Assembly (NCBI RefSeq): GCF_000422905.1
Contig: NZ_AUGY01000011.1
Location: forward strand, 62,001 to 126,000
Length of the DNA stretch: 64,000 nucleotides
Reading direction: 5' to 3'
From: Paenibacillus alginolyticus DSM 5050 = NBRC 15375
Lineage (GTDB): Bacteria > Bacillota > Bacilli > Paenibacillales > NBRC-103111
The notes under the pieces are model-generated. The model had not been told where the DNA came from and did not search any database. It worked only from the letters and a program-made list of their open reading frames with translations. This document shows positions 34,977 to 44,684 of the stretch, piece by piece; the stretch's first letter is position 1, and each line of letters starts with the position of its first letter. Both the position numbers and the translations under genes were made by a program.

Positions 34977-36950
34977 ATGGGGATTTCAACGAGTATGCGG
35001 CAAAGTGGAAGGCGTGTACGCATACAGGACGGATTTTGGAACCAGTTTACAGAGCTGGTGCGGGGGACGGTTATTCCCTATCAATGGGAAGCGCTTAACG
35101 ATCGGATTCCAGATGCCGAGCCGAGCTATGCGATCCGTAATTTCCGGATTGCAGCTGGGATGGAAGAAGGCGAATTCGGGGGGCTGGTTTTCCAAGACAG
35201 CGATTTGGCGAAGTGGATTGAAGCGGTCGGATACTCGCTTGCAAGCCAACCTGACCCCGAGCTGGAGCGAACCACGGACGAGTTGATTGAGCTAATTGCC
35301 AAGGCCCAACACGCGAATGGTTATCTGAACACGTATTACTCGATCAAAGAACCGGGCAACGAGTGGACGAATCTTCATGAAGCGCACGAGCTCTACTGTG
35401 CAGGCCATATGATGGAGGCAGCGGTTGCGTATTACGAAGCCACGGGAAAACGGAGACTGCTTGATGTCGTGTGCAAATTTGCTGATTATATCGACACCGT
35501 ATTTGGTCGCGAGCCAGGCAAACTGAGAGGCTATGACGGCCATCAGGAGATAGAGCTGGCGCTAGTGAAGCTGTATCAAGCGACGGGTGAGGAGCGTTAT
35601 TTGAAGTTGGCGCAATTCTTCATCGATGAGCGCGGTCAATCGCCGAACTTTTTGATTGAGGAATGCAAGCAAAGAGGCGGGTACAGTCATTGGGCCAAGA
35701 AGGAACTGCCGATTCCGACCATTGAACAAATAGCCTATAATCAGGCGCATGTGCCAGTTCGTGAACAGGACGTCGCTCTAGGCCATTCCGTACGGGCGGT
35801 TTATATGTATGCGGCGATGGCGGACCTTGCAAGCCTGACAGATGACCGGGAGCTGCTCGAGGCGTGCCGTCGATTGTGGGATAACACGACGAAGCGGCAG
35901 ATGTACATTACAGGCGGTATCGGCTCGACGCATCAAGGCGAGGCGTTTACCTTCGACCACGACTTGCCGAACGATACCGTATATGCTGAGACTTGCGCTT
36001 CCATCGGTCTCATCTTCTTCGCTCGCCGTATGCTGCTTCTGGAGGCGAAGAGCGAGTACGCCGACGTCTTAGAGAGGGCGCTGTACAACAATGTTTTAGG
36101 CAGTATGTCGCGGGACGGGAAGCATTACTTTTATGTTAATCCACTGGAAGTGTGGCCTAAGGCTTCCTTAAATAACCCGGACCGCAGGCACGTGAAGTCG
36201 GTGAGACAGAAGTGGTTTGGCTGCTCCTGCTGCCCGCCGAATGTGGCACGGCTTCTCACTTCTTTGAATGATTATATTTATACTACTTCTGCTGAGGATA
36301 ACAAAATTTATACGCATCTGTTCATCGGCAGCGAAGCGCAGTTCGAGCTAGCTGTCGGTCAAGTGGCGCTGAAGCAGCAATCGCGTCTTCCTTGGGAAGG
36401 TTATGTACGAATTGAATTAACTGCTGTTCCGGACGCCGAATTTACACTTGCGCTGCGTATTCCGTCTTGGTGCTATGGGCAAGCTGTGTTGAAAATTAAC
36501 GGCATGATTTCGGACTACGATGTTGAGAATGGCTATGCGACCGTAACTAGGCAATGGGCGCAGGGAGACATCGTGGAGTGGGAGCCCGTGCTTGAGGCGC
36601 AGTTGATCACTTCGCATCCGGAGATCAGGGCCAATGCAGGCAAAGCTGCTATTGAACGCGGTCCGCTTGTTTATTGTCTGGAGGAAACGGATAACGGCAG
36701 CTTGCTTTCGAATTTGTCTCTAGATCGTGAAACGGAGCTGCAGTCGTATTACGACACGGAGCTGCTCGGTGGAGCGGTTGTCATTGAAGCTGCTGGCCAT
36801 GCCGATGAGCGAGCTTCCTGGCAAGCGAATATGGCGTATCGTCCGCTTGCGCAGCAGCAAGTGTCTGAGCCGGTAAAGCTTAAAGCTGTACCGTATTATT
36901 TGTGGGGCAACAGACAGCCGGGCGAAATGTTGGTCTGGATACGTTTTTGA
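34977..36950 (+). CDS. Glycoside hydrolase family 127, beta-L-arabinofuranosidase-like
   Basis: 657 residues from the ATG at 34977; GGAGGAA sits eight bases upstream, so the in-frame ATG at 34971 is less likely. The (alpha/alpha)6 barrel segments include NGYLNTYYSIKEPGNEW, GHMMEAAVAYYEATGKRRLL and YITGGIGSTHQGEAF, with YAETCASIGLIFFARRML. The Zn-binding and nucleophile cysteine cluster is seen in KWFGCSCCPPNVARLL (HypBA1 uses Glu plus three Cys for zinc and a Cys nucleophile). It removes beta-L-arabinofuranosyl units from plant glycoproteins, notably hydroxyproline-linked arabinosides such as extensin. Cytoplasmic, no signal. This substrate class gives a possible link to the hydroxyproline genes further on. 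Confidence 0.88.
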   Translation: MGISTSMRQSGRRVRIQDGFWNQFTELVRGTVIPYQWEALNDRIPDAEPSYAIRNFRIAAGMEEGEFGGLVFQDSDLAKWIEAVGYSLASQPDPELERTTDELIELIAKAQHANGYLNTYYSIKEPGNEWTNLHEAHELYCAGHMMEAAVAYYEATGKRRLLDVVCKFADYIDTVFGREPGKLRGYDGHQEIELALVKLYQATGEERYLKLAQFFIDERGQSPNFLIEECKQRGGYSHWAKKELPIPTIEQIAYNQAHVPVREQDVALGHSVRAVYMYAAMADLASLTDDRELLEACRRLWDNTTKRQMYITGGIGSTHQGEAFTFDHDLPNDTVYAETCASIGLIFFARRMLLLEAKSEYADVLERALYNNVLGSMSRDGKHYFYVNPLEVWPKASLNNPDRRHVKSVRQKWFGCSCCPPNVARLLTSLNDYIYTTSAEDNKIYTHLFIGSEAQFELAVGQVALKQQSRLPWEGYVRIELTAVPDAEFTLALRIPSWCYGQAVLKINGMISDYDVENGYATVTRQWAQGDIVEWEPVLEAQLITSHPEIRANAGKAAIERGPLVYCLEETDNGSLLSNLSLDRETELQSYYDTELLGGAVVIEAAGHADERASWQANMAYRPLAQQQVSEPVKLKAVPYYLWGNRQPGEMLVWIRF

Positions 36951-37033
36951 ATGATCTTCGAAACGTCTGTTTCGAAATGAATCATGCATAAGCCGGTGAT
37001 TTCATAATCGGCGATCATGCGAACCGCAGAGGG

Positions 37034-37208
37034 GGAACGAGGATGCGCTATTTGGACGAAAAACCCCGAAATTAGGATAAAGAGGAACGAGGATGCGTTA
37101 TTTGGTGGTTTTTGCCTTTGGACCGTTCTATTTTGAGCAAATAGCGTCCTCACGTTCCTCTTATTCGAAATTATGCGCAAAATTTCCGAAATAGAGCATC
37201 TACGTTCC
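37034..37208. repeat. Four-copy intergenic repeat, two direct and two inverted
   Basis: Copies at 37034-37055 (GGAACGAGGATGCGCTATTT), 37084-37105 (same with GTTATTT), inverted at 37138-37157 (AAATAGCGTCCTCACGTTCC) and 37188-37206 (AATAGAGCATCTACGTTCC). The two halves can fold on each other into a long hairpin. It looks like a dispersed REP-type intergenic repeat, and the window shows no second cluster. Confidence 0.7.
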
Positions 37209-37267
37209 GCCAACTAAAGGCCTGATGACTTAGAATGACATCTGTAAGCAGAGACTCTAGAATTAAG

Positions 37268-37284
37268 TTGCGAAAGCGCTTCAA
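37268..37284. promoter_or_regulatory. Palindromic operator-like site, weak match to cre
   Basis: TTGCGAAAGCGCTTCAA centres on the palindrome GAAAGCGCTTC. It shares the AAGCGCTT core of CcpA sites but misses outer positions, so it may be a CcpA site or another LacI-family operator. Confidence 0.3.
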
Positions 37285-37528
37285 ACTAGAACTTTTAAAA
37301 CTTTCGGTTCATTTTTCGTTCACCTTTTATTCTACGAATGTCCCAAATACTACACAAAAGCACCTCCAGTTCCACTAACAAAGTGGGAGATGGAGGTGTT
37401 TTACATTTTGACTCTTAGTGGGTGCTCGAAAATCATGAGTTGGCACTCGTACTACTTGAAATGATGGAACCCACAGTTTTTTTTGGAATGTCAAATGATT
37501 GCCATTGCTGCCAGTAGTCTGTAGAATG

Positions 37529-37537
37529 TTTAGTAAA
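37529..37537 (+). promoter_or_regulatory. Putative operator TTTAGTAAA before the first LacI gene
   Basis: A TTTAGTAAA motif (mirror-symmetric around the central G) about 40 bases before the LacI start. The same motif recurs at 38730-38738, 41683-41691 and 41726-41734, each in front of a unit of the alpha-galactoside locus, suggesting a common repressor. Confidence 0.45.
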
Positions 37538-37552
37538 TATCTGTTTATTTAA

Positions 37553-38599
<1,047 letters not shown>

Positions 38600-38610
38600 A
38601 AATAGGAAGA

Positions 38611-38653
38611 AGCCGTCTACTCAGATCATATAGATTTGAGGGATGGTTTTTTT
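38611..38653 (+). terminator. Terminator behind the first LacI gene
   Basis: Imperfect hairpin of about 17 positions (AGCCGTCTACTCAGATC with GATTTGAGGGATGGTT) closed by ATATA and followed by a seven-T run. Confidence 0.65.
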
Positions 38654-38729
38654 ATTTTATTGAAATTTACTGAATATCGAATAAAAACGATTGAGAAATT
38701 CGACTTTAAATGCTAAAATCGAGTAAATA

Positions 38730-38738
38730 TTTAGTAAA
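38730..38738 (+). promoter_or_regulatory. Putative operator TTTAGTAAA before the GH36 gene
   Basis: TTTAGTAAA at 38730-38738, preceded by a half copy GAGTAAATA at 38721. It sits about 30 bases before the start of the alpha-galactosidase gene, where a repressor would block transcription. Confidence 0.45.
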
Positions 38739-38768
38739 TTTTATCTACTTTGTGATGGAGGAACCAAC

Positions 38769-40559
38769 ATGAAAGAGGAAGCTTTGAACAATGACACGTT
38801 ACAGGTAGGTCCTTACCATTTTCAATTATCGGGCTGCAACGAGCAGTTTCGCGGCTCAATGACTCGGGCGACCGTTCAGGAAGGTGTAGAACTTATTCAC
38901 ATCAAGTTGGAAGGGGAGAGCCTGCAGCAACCGCCAACGATCGAATTAATTTGGCATCATCCGGGCATCGATATTCAGGGCAGTTGGTACCCAAGCGCCT
39001 ATCGTTCCAAGAGACTTCGTGTAGATTGGGAAGAAGGAGTCGTTTCCAAATCAACGTATTCGGCGCCAGTCTTTAGTTTATTTAACGTACAGGGCAGCAA
39101 CCGACTCACATTCGCCTTCTCTGATGCGCTTAATTCCGTAGCCTTGTCAGCAGGTGTCAATGAGGAGACCGCCACGTTCCGCTGCGGGGTCAAGTTATTT
39201 TTTGAACCTAGTGCACCCATGTCTGTTTACGAAGCGACTTTGCGCTTGGACACGAGAGAAATCGCGTATTATGAATGCTTGAACGATGTTCAAAAGTGGT
39301 GGGTTTCCCTTCCTGGCTATACGCCTGCACTTGTACCTGAATCAGCCAAACTTCCCATGTATTCAACTTGGTACAGCTTCCATCAGCAGCTTACTTCAGA
39401 AGGGATCGAGCAAGAGTGTAGACTAGCCAAACAATTAGGCTGCGAAGCGGTCATTGTCGATGATGGCTGGCAAACCTCTGATAACACGCGTGGTTACGCT
39501 TATTGTGGAGATTGGGAAGTATGTGATGAGAAAATTCCCGATATGAAAGCTCATGTTGAACGCGTTCATCAACTGGGGATGAAATATCTGTTATGGTATT
39601 CGGTTCCTTTTATTGGATTCAAGAGTAAGAATTGGGATCGCTATAAAGGCAAAATGCTAAAGACGATCGATAGCTTGCAAACAGGCGTGCTGGATCCGCG
39701 GTATCCTGATGTGCGGGAATTCATTATTAACTTGTATGAAACAGCTTTGGCGGAGTGGGATCTTGACGGATTTAAGCTTGATTTTGTAGATAGCTTCGTT
39801 GGAACTGAAGAGACGATTTATAAGGAAGATAGCTCGATGGACTATATCTCAATTCCTGAGGCTGTAGACTGCTTAATGAGTAATATTATCGACAGATTGA
39901 GGCTCATAAAGCCTGACGTCATGATCGAATTTCGTCAAAATTACATCGGCCCCTTAATGAGAAAATACGGGAACATGTTTAGGGCAACGGATTGTCCGAA
40001 TGATGCGATCGAAAATAGAATCAGAACGCTCGATGTCCGGTTGCTTAGCGGAGATACGGTTGTTCATTCCGATATGATGATGTGGCATCCTCAAGAGCCG
40101 GTTGAAAGCTCTGCGCTCCAGATCGTCAACACGCTATTTTCCGTTCCGCAAATTTCTGTTCTGCTAGATCGCTTACCGGAAGAGCATCTTCAAATGGTGC
40201 GGTATTGGCTATCTTTTTGGAGAGAGCATCGCGATGTATTGTTAGACGGCCGTTTGAAACCCCAGCATCCAGACTTTCTTTATCCATTAGTTATCGCCGA
40301 TAACGGGCATAAAAGGATTGTATGCGCCTATGGCGATGTAACTGTCAAACAAGGAGGCATTCATCCCGAGCTTGTTTTGTTCGTGAACGGAACGTTGAAC
40401 TCGCGGATTTATGTGGAGATTGAAGAGGATTGGGGCGCGAAATGGGTTGAGGTTCGTGATTGTAAGGGGCAATTGATCACTAAGGAACGTTTGGAACTGA
40501 AAGCTGGCATTCATCGTTTGGATATTCCCCCTTGCGGCGTGGCAACGGTATACGAATAG
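38769..40559 (+). CDS. Alpha-galactosidase-like glycoside hydrolase, GH36/melibiase clan
   Basis: 596 residues, GATGGAGGA before the ATG. After an N-terminal beta-sandwich (to about 185) the TIM barrel starts with KLPMYSTWYSFHQQL. EAVIVDDGWQT (metal-free substrate Asp pair), GMKYLLWYSVPF and DLDGFKLDFVDSF follow, the last carrying the nucleophile Asp. The acid/base Asp lies in MFRATDCPND. These match the GH36/GH27 retaining mechanism. The order and length suggest a cytoplasmic enzyme acting on melibiose, raffinose or related alpha-galactosides. It lies between the two LacI genes, with the second LacI starting nine bases after its stop. Confidence 0.85.
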   Translation: MKEEALNNDTLQVGPYHFQLSGCNEQFRGSMTRATVQEGVELIHIKLEGESLQQPPTIELIWHHPGIDIQGSWYPSAYRSKRLRVDWEEGVVSKSTYSAPVFSLFNVQGSNRLTFAFSDALNSVALSAGVNEETATFRCGVKLFFEPSAPMSVYEATLRLDTREIAYYECLNDVQKWWVSLPGYTPALVPESAKLPMYSTWYSFHQQLTSEGIEQECRLAKQLGCEAVIVDDGWQTSDNTRGYAYCGDWEVCDEKIPDMKAHVERVHQLGMKYLLWYSVPFIGFKSKNWDRYKGKMLKTIDSLQTGVLDPRYPDVREFIINLYETALAEWDLDGFKLDFVDSFVGTEETIYKEDSSMDYISIPEAVDCLMSNIIDRLRLIKPDVMIEFRQNYIGPLMRKYGNMFRATDCPNDAIENRIRTLDVRLLSGDTVVHSDMMMWHPQEPVESSALQIVNTLFSVPQISVLLDRLPEEHLQMVRYWLSFWREHRDVLLDGRLKPQHPDFLYPLVIADNGHKRIVCAYGDVTVKQGGIHPELVLFVNGTLNSRIYVEIEEDWGAKWVEVRDCKGQLITKERLELKAGIHRLDIPPCGVATVYE

Positions 40560-40567
40560 CGTCAAAA

Positions 40568-41620
40568 ATGTATGGAGAGTATGTGATAAAGATAGCTACG
40601 ATTAAAGATATTGCCAGAATCGCTAAAGTTTCTTCTGCTGCGGTTTCAAGGGTATTAAACAACGATACGACGTTCAGTGTACCTGAAGAAACAAGGCAGC
40701 GAATTATGGAGACGGCAGGTAAGTTGAACTATCGCAGAAATGAGCGGAAGCAGAAAACGGAACCAAATGACATGAAGCAGCTAAAGTTTGGTCTACTGAT
40801 CTGGTGTTCCGAGCAAATGGAATATTCGGATCCCTTCTATTTGTCTATCCGCCAAGGCATCGAGAAGGAATGCATCAAGTACGGGATTAACATTAGCAGA
40901 GTGTTCCGATTTATGGATGAATCTAACACGAATATCGATGCCCATCAGTTGGATGGATTATTCCTGATTGGAAAGGTGGATATCGATATCATCAACAAAT
41001 CGACCCGTACGCCAAACATCGTTTCTATCGATTATGTGCTTAGTGATGAATTTGATTCCGTGATGTTCGATTTGCCCAAAGCGACCAGGCAAGCATTGGA
41101 TCATTTACTTCAACTAGGTCATCGGAAGATTGGTTATATGGGCGGAATCAGCTATATTCGAACCTCGGAAGGTAAAGTGTTCAATACGGATGCTCGGCAA
41201 AAAGAGTTTGAAGTCATGATGAAAGAATTAAACTTATTCAATCCTAATTATGTGTTTGTCGGTGATTGGCGCGCCGAAGTTGGGTATGAGCTAATGAAAC
41301 AAGCGCTGGAAGCGGAAGATGTGCCTACCGCCTTCGTGATTGGTAGCGATCCTATGGCGATAGCTGCGCTTAAGGCGGTGAGCGAATCCGATTATAAGGT
41401 GCCTGACGATATAGCCATTGTCAGTATTGACGATATTCATTTAGCTTCGTTTGTGACTCCTCCAATAACGAGTATCAAAGTGTACATGGAAGAAATGGGG
41501 GAAACAGCCGTTAAGTTGATGGTTGACCGCCTGAGAGGTAGAGGACTGCCGCTGCATGTAACCATTCCAACGAAACTTATGGTGAGAAAGAGCTGTGGTG
41601 CGAACACTGCGGACGCATGA
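40568..41620 (+). CDS. LacI family repressor 2 of the alpha-galactoside locus
   Basis: About 350 residues from the ATG at 40568; a GTG at 40583 is also possible and gives a more typical LacI N-terminus. The HTH is [24 protein letters not shown]. The sensor half shows strong similarity to repressor 1 throughout (for example [19 protein letters not shown] and [33 protein letters not shown]). It follows the GH36 gene closely and is probably co-transcribed with it, so it may be autoregulated. A terminator follows at 41640-41675. Confidence 0.87.
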   Translation: MYGEYVIKIATIKDIARIAKVSSAAVSRVLNNDTTFSVPEETRQRIMETAGKLNYRRNERKQKTEPNDMKQLKFGLLIWCSEQMEYSDPFYLSIRQGIEKECIKYGINISRVFRFMDESNTNIDAHQLDGLFLIGKVDIDIINKSTRTPNIVSIDYVLSDEFDSVMFDLPKATRQALDHLLQLGHRKIGYMGGISYIRTSEGKVFNTDARQKEFEVMMKELNLFNPNYVFVGDWRAEVGYELMKQALEAEDVPTAFVIGSDPMAIAALKAVSESDYKVPDDIAIVSIDDIHLASFVTPPITSIKVYMEEMGETAVKLMVDRLRGRGLPLHVTIPTKLMVRKSCGANTADA

Positions 41621-41639
41621 TAATGAACGATTAATGCAT

Positions 41640-41675
41640 AGTAAAGCGAATAGATGAGTCTTTCGCTTTACTTTT
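41640..41675 (+). terminator. Rho-independent terminator after the second LacI gene
   Basis: AGTAAAGCGAA (41640-41650) and TTCGCTTTACT (41662-41672) form an 11-bp stem, followed by TTTT. Confidence 0.75.
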
Positions 41676-41682
41676 AAATATA

Positions 41683-41769
41683 TTTAGTAAATTTATTCAT
41701 TAAATAAGGATAAAATTTAAAATATTTTAGTAAAAACTATTGTGTATTTAGAAAATAATTAGTAAAATA
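41683..41769 (+). promoter_or_regulatory. Operator cluster (TTTAGTAAA repeats) before the receptor gene
   Basis: TTTAGTAAA occurs at 41683-41691 and 41726-41734, with variants TTTAGAAAA and AATTAGTAAAAT up to 41769. The spacings of 43 bases and about 30 suggest co-operative repressor binding. The 312-base gap between the terminator and the receptor gene is extremely AT-rich and otherwise holds only the cre site. Confidence 0.5.
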
Positions 41770-41881
41770 AAAAAGTGGAATGATTCACCAATCAAATTTG
41801 CAAAGACAACTTGCTTACAACAGAATGCACGGTCACAGAATTGGGAAGCTGAGATGCAGGAGGAAATCTTAAAGGACGGTT

Positions 41882-41896
41882 TTGAAAGCGCAATCA
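41882..41896 (+). promoter_or_regulatory. Catabolite-responsive element (cre)
   Basis: TTGAAAGCGCAATCA matches the CcpA consensus WTGNAANCGNWNNCW at every fixed position. It lies 36 bases before the receptor gene, inside the expected leader, so it would give glucose repression by roadblock. Confidence 0.65.
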
Positions 41897-41931
41897 TTTT
41901 AAACTACTTTAATTGAAAGAAGGGGTCGGAT

Positions 41932-43611
41932 TTGAAAAAGACTTTGCGGGTTATGTTATCTGCTGCACTAACGATGAGTGTTGTTGCTGGATGCTCCACA
42001 CAGAAGGTTGACAACAAAGCATCAGAAACACCAAAAACTACGACGGAAACAAAAACGGAAACAGCAAAAGCCGCAACGAACGAGTTTGGCTGGGAAGTGC
42101 CTAGTAAGCCGATTGAGTTTAGTTACTATTATGCAGATTCGATCAACCCAGACAAGACCAAAAAGAATAGCGATTTGATGCATAAATTCTTATTAGAGAA
42201 GTTTAATGTCAACATAAATAAAATTACTTTTGATGCTAAGAAAGAAGATAAACTGAATTTGATGCTTGCTTCTGGTGATTATCCTGAAGTGATTGCCAAT
42301 ATGGACGAGGCGACGGTAGCCAAGTGGGTCGCACAAGGTAAAGTGCTTGAAATTGGTCCGATGGTCGACAAGTTAGCGCCGAACGTCAAGACGCAATTGG
42401 GTGATCTGTATAAAACATACTTAACGAACGGCAAATTGTATGCCCTTCCAGGTTATTGGGGATCACTGCCAATCCCGGATTTCTCAGCACATATTCGTTA
42501 TGACTACTGGAAAGAACTTGGGACTCCGAAGTTTGAAACGCCAGATCAATACTATGATGTACTGAAGAAAATTCAGGAGAAGCATCCGAAGAATGATAAA
42601 GGTGAAAAGACGTATGCGCTCTCTGGTTTTGCGCCGGTTACGGAGAAGATCGTTCCAACACTGGCTGGCATGTGGGGACTGAAAGACGGGAATAAAATCA
42701 GCGCTGACGGCAAGATTACGCATTGGATTAACACGCCTGAAGGTCTTGAGCTTACGCTTTTCATGAACAAGATTTATCGCGATGGCTTGCTCGATCCAGA
42801 TACATTTATTAACAAGTACGAGAATATGAAAGCTAAAATGTCAACGGATCGTGTTATGGGCTTCATTGGCGCATGGTGGATTGGTTGGAACGCAGGACAC
42901 GAAGTGTGGCAGAAGAGCGATCCTAACTGGAATGAAGAGAAGCGTTTTATGCAAGTGAGCGCTAAAGCTGCGACTGCTGATAAAGCTTACTTGTCAGGGA
43001 AGAATTCGCGAAGTACAGGTATGACGGTGATAACGAATAAAGCCAAAAACCCAGAAGAAATTGTGAAATGGTTAAACTACTCTGTGACAGATACCGGTAC
43101 AAGATTAATCGGTTGGGGAGTTCCGAATACCGACAAATCCGTATGGAACTTCAAAGATGGGAAAGCCAGTTTTGTTGAATCACAGAAACAAGCGATTATC
43201 GATTCCAAATTTGATTACGATGCTGGTGATCTACTCGGCATGGATATGTATAATCTGGTTACTAGCCAAGGCATTACAAAGGATGACGGTAAAAGCGCAT
43301 ATTGGTTTGATCAAAACTTCAACGATAATGCGAAATGGAAAAAGATGATGAACGATAATTTGAAAGATACGATTTATGACAATACCGTTGGGGATATCAA
43401 AATTCCTGCCAACGACCCTCTCGCAATAACAGATAAGCAAGTGAAAGATTTGCTTGAGTCGCAGTGGGCTAAAGCGGTTATGAGCAAGACGGAAGAAGAG
43501 AGCCGGAGCAATTACGCAGCCTTGAAAGAAAAGCTGAATGCGGCAGGCTTGGATAAGATCGAGAAATATAAAACCGACGAATACCAAAGAAGATTAAAAG
43601 AGTGGAAATAA
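41932..43611 (+). CDS. LplA-type substrate-binding lipoprotein of the alpha-galactoside ABC importer
   Basis: 559 residues from a TTG with AAGAAGGGG before it. The lipoprotein signal MKKTLRVMLSAALTMSVVAGC has lipobox VVAGC. The long mature protein (over 530 residues) with DKLNLMLASGDYPEVIANM and the C-terminal DEYQRRLKEWK belongs to the LplA/DUF3502-like receptors common in Paenibacillus, always paired with LplB/YtcP-type permeases, as here. Its ligand is inferred from the GH36 and GH4 neighbours to be an alpha-galactoside such as raffinose or melibiose. Confidence 0.87.
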   Translation: MKKTLRVMLSAALTMSVVAGCSTQKVDNKASETPKTTTETKTETAKAATNEFGWEVPSKPIEFSYYYADSINPDKTKKNSDLMHKFLLEKFNVNINKITFDAKKEDKLNLMLASGDYPEVIANMDEATVAKWVAQGKVLEIGPMVDKLAPNVKTQLGDLYKTYLTNGKLYALPGYWGSLPIPDFSAHIRYDYWKELGTPKFETPDQYYDVLKKIQEKHPKNDKGEKTYALSGFAPVTEKIVPTLAGMWGLKDGNKISADGKITHWINTPEGLELTLFMNKIYRDGLLDPDTFINKYENMKAKMSTDRVMGFIGAWWIGWNAGHEVWQKSDPNWNEEKRFMQVSAKAATADKAYLSGKNSRSTGMTVITNKAKNPEEIVKWLNYSVTDTGTRLIGWGVPNTDKSVWNFKDGKASFVESQKQAIIDSKFDYDAGDLLGMDMYNLVTSQGITKDDGKSAYWFDQNFNDNAKWKKMMNDNLKDTIYDNTVGDIKIPANDPLAITDKQVKDLLESQWAKAVMSKTEEESRSNYAALKEKLNAAGLDKIEKYKTDEYQRRLKEWK

Positions 43612-43695
43612 CAATAACGAAAGGAAGGGTCACTCCTTCCTTTCCTTTGTCCGAATTGTCTCAGTAAATCAAAACAATCGGATATGGAGGTACTT

Positions 43696-44673
43696 ATGGA
43701 GAGCACTGTGCATGAACTGAATGACTATCGAACAAGTTCTATGGCGAAAAAGAAGACAAAGTTTCAATTGATTAAGAGACGATTTTATAGAGAGCGTCAA
43801 ATATGGATGCTTTGCATCCCCATTCTCCTCTTTATTGCGATCATGCAGTATTTACCGATGTTAGGCGTGATTACAGCCTTCATGAATTACATTCCCGGAA
43901 CTTCTGTTTTCAAGAGTGAATGGGTAGGCCTACTGCATTTCAAAACGTTCTTTGCATCACCTGATTTCCCCATGCTTATGCGGAATACGCTGGCAATTGG
44001 CGGGCTGAATATTTTGTTTGGATTCCCGGCGCCGATTATTTTGGCCTTGCTGCTAAATGAAGTTCGCAGTAAGCCTTTTCGTAAATTTATCCAATCCACA
44101 TCATACTTGCCCTATTTTCTTTCATGGGTAGTCATTGCCAGTATTACTTTTACCCTATTTGGTAATGAAGGGATTTTCAATGAATTTTTGCTGCGTTTCG
44201 GATTCAGTGATCAGCCTATAGCCTTCCTGGGTGAAGGCGGGAAATATTACTGGGGAATTATCACGGGACTCGGCGTGTGGAAAAATGTTGGATGGAACTC
44301 CATCATTTACTTGTCGGCAATTACAAGTGTTGACCCTGAGCAGTACGATGCAGGAAAAGTGGATGGCCTCGGCAGATTCAAAAGCATGTGGCACATTACA
44401 CTGCCCGCTATTCGCCCCACGATTGTCGTATTGTGGATTCTGAGCTTGGGCAGTATTTTTACGGCAGGACTGGAAGCCCCTCTCTTAATCGGAAATTCGC
44501 AAACCAGAGACTATTCGGAAGTCATAGATACGTATGTGTTCACATATGGACTTCAGCTCGGGAACTATTCTTTTGCAACCGCTATTGAATTAGTCAAATC
44601 AATCATTGCGATTAGTTTAGTATTCGGGGCCAATCGCTTTACGAAAAAAGTGATGGATACGTCAATCTACTAG
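43696..44673 (+). CDS. LplB-type ABC sugar permease
   Basis: 325 residues from the ATG at 43696; the in-frame ATG at 43684 is part of the ribosome site ATGGAGG. Six hydrophobic segments. The EAA loop is VDPEQYDAGKVDGLGRFKSMWHITLPAIRPTI, where the usual EAA is changed to DAG, and the N-terminus YRERQIWMLCIPILLFIAIMQYLPM is the PLN/LplB hallmark. It pairs with the next gene, whose start lies 11 bases after its stop. Confidence 0.9.
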   Translation: MESTVHELNDYRTSSMAKKKTKFQLIKRRFYRERQIWMLCIPILLFIAIMQYLPMLGVITAFMNYIPGTSVFKSEWVGLLHFKTFFASPDFPMLMRNTLAIGGLNILFGFPAPIILALLLNEVRSKPFRKFIQSTSYLPYFLSWVVIASITFTLFGNEGIFNEFLLRFGFSDQPIAFLGEGGKYYWGIITGLGVWKNVGWNSIIYLSAITSVDPEQYDAGKVDGLGRFKSMWHITLPAIRPTIVVLWILSLGSIFTAGLEAPLLIGNSQTRDYSEVIDTYVFTYGLQLGNYSFATAIELVKSIIAISLVFGANRFTKKVMDTSIY

Positions 44674-44684
44674 GGGGAGCCTAC

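Noticed and set aside
37034..37208. CRISPR array
   Set aside because: Repeats are inverted as well as direct, irregularly spaced and not accompanied by cas genes.
36896..37213. Minus-strand frame of 105 codons behind the GH127 gene
   Set aside because: Most of it is the four-copy repeat; no recognisable sequence and no ribosome site.
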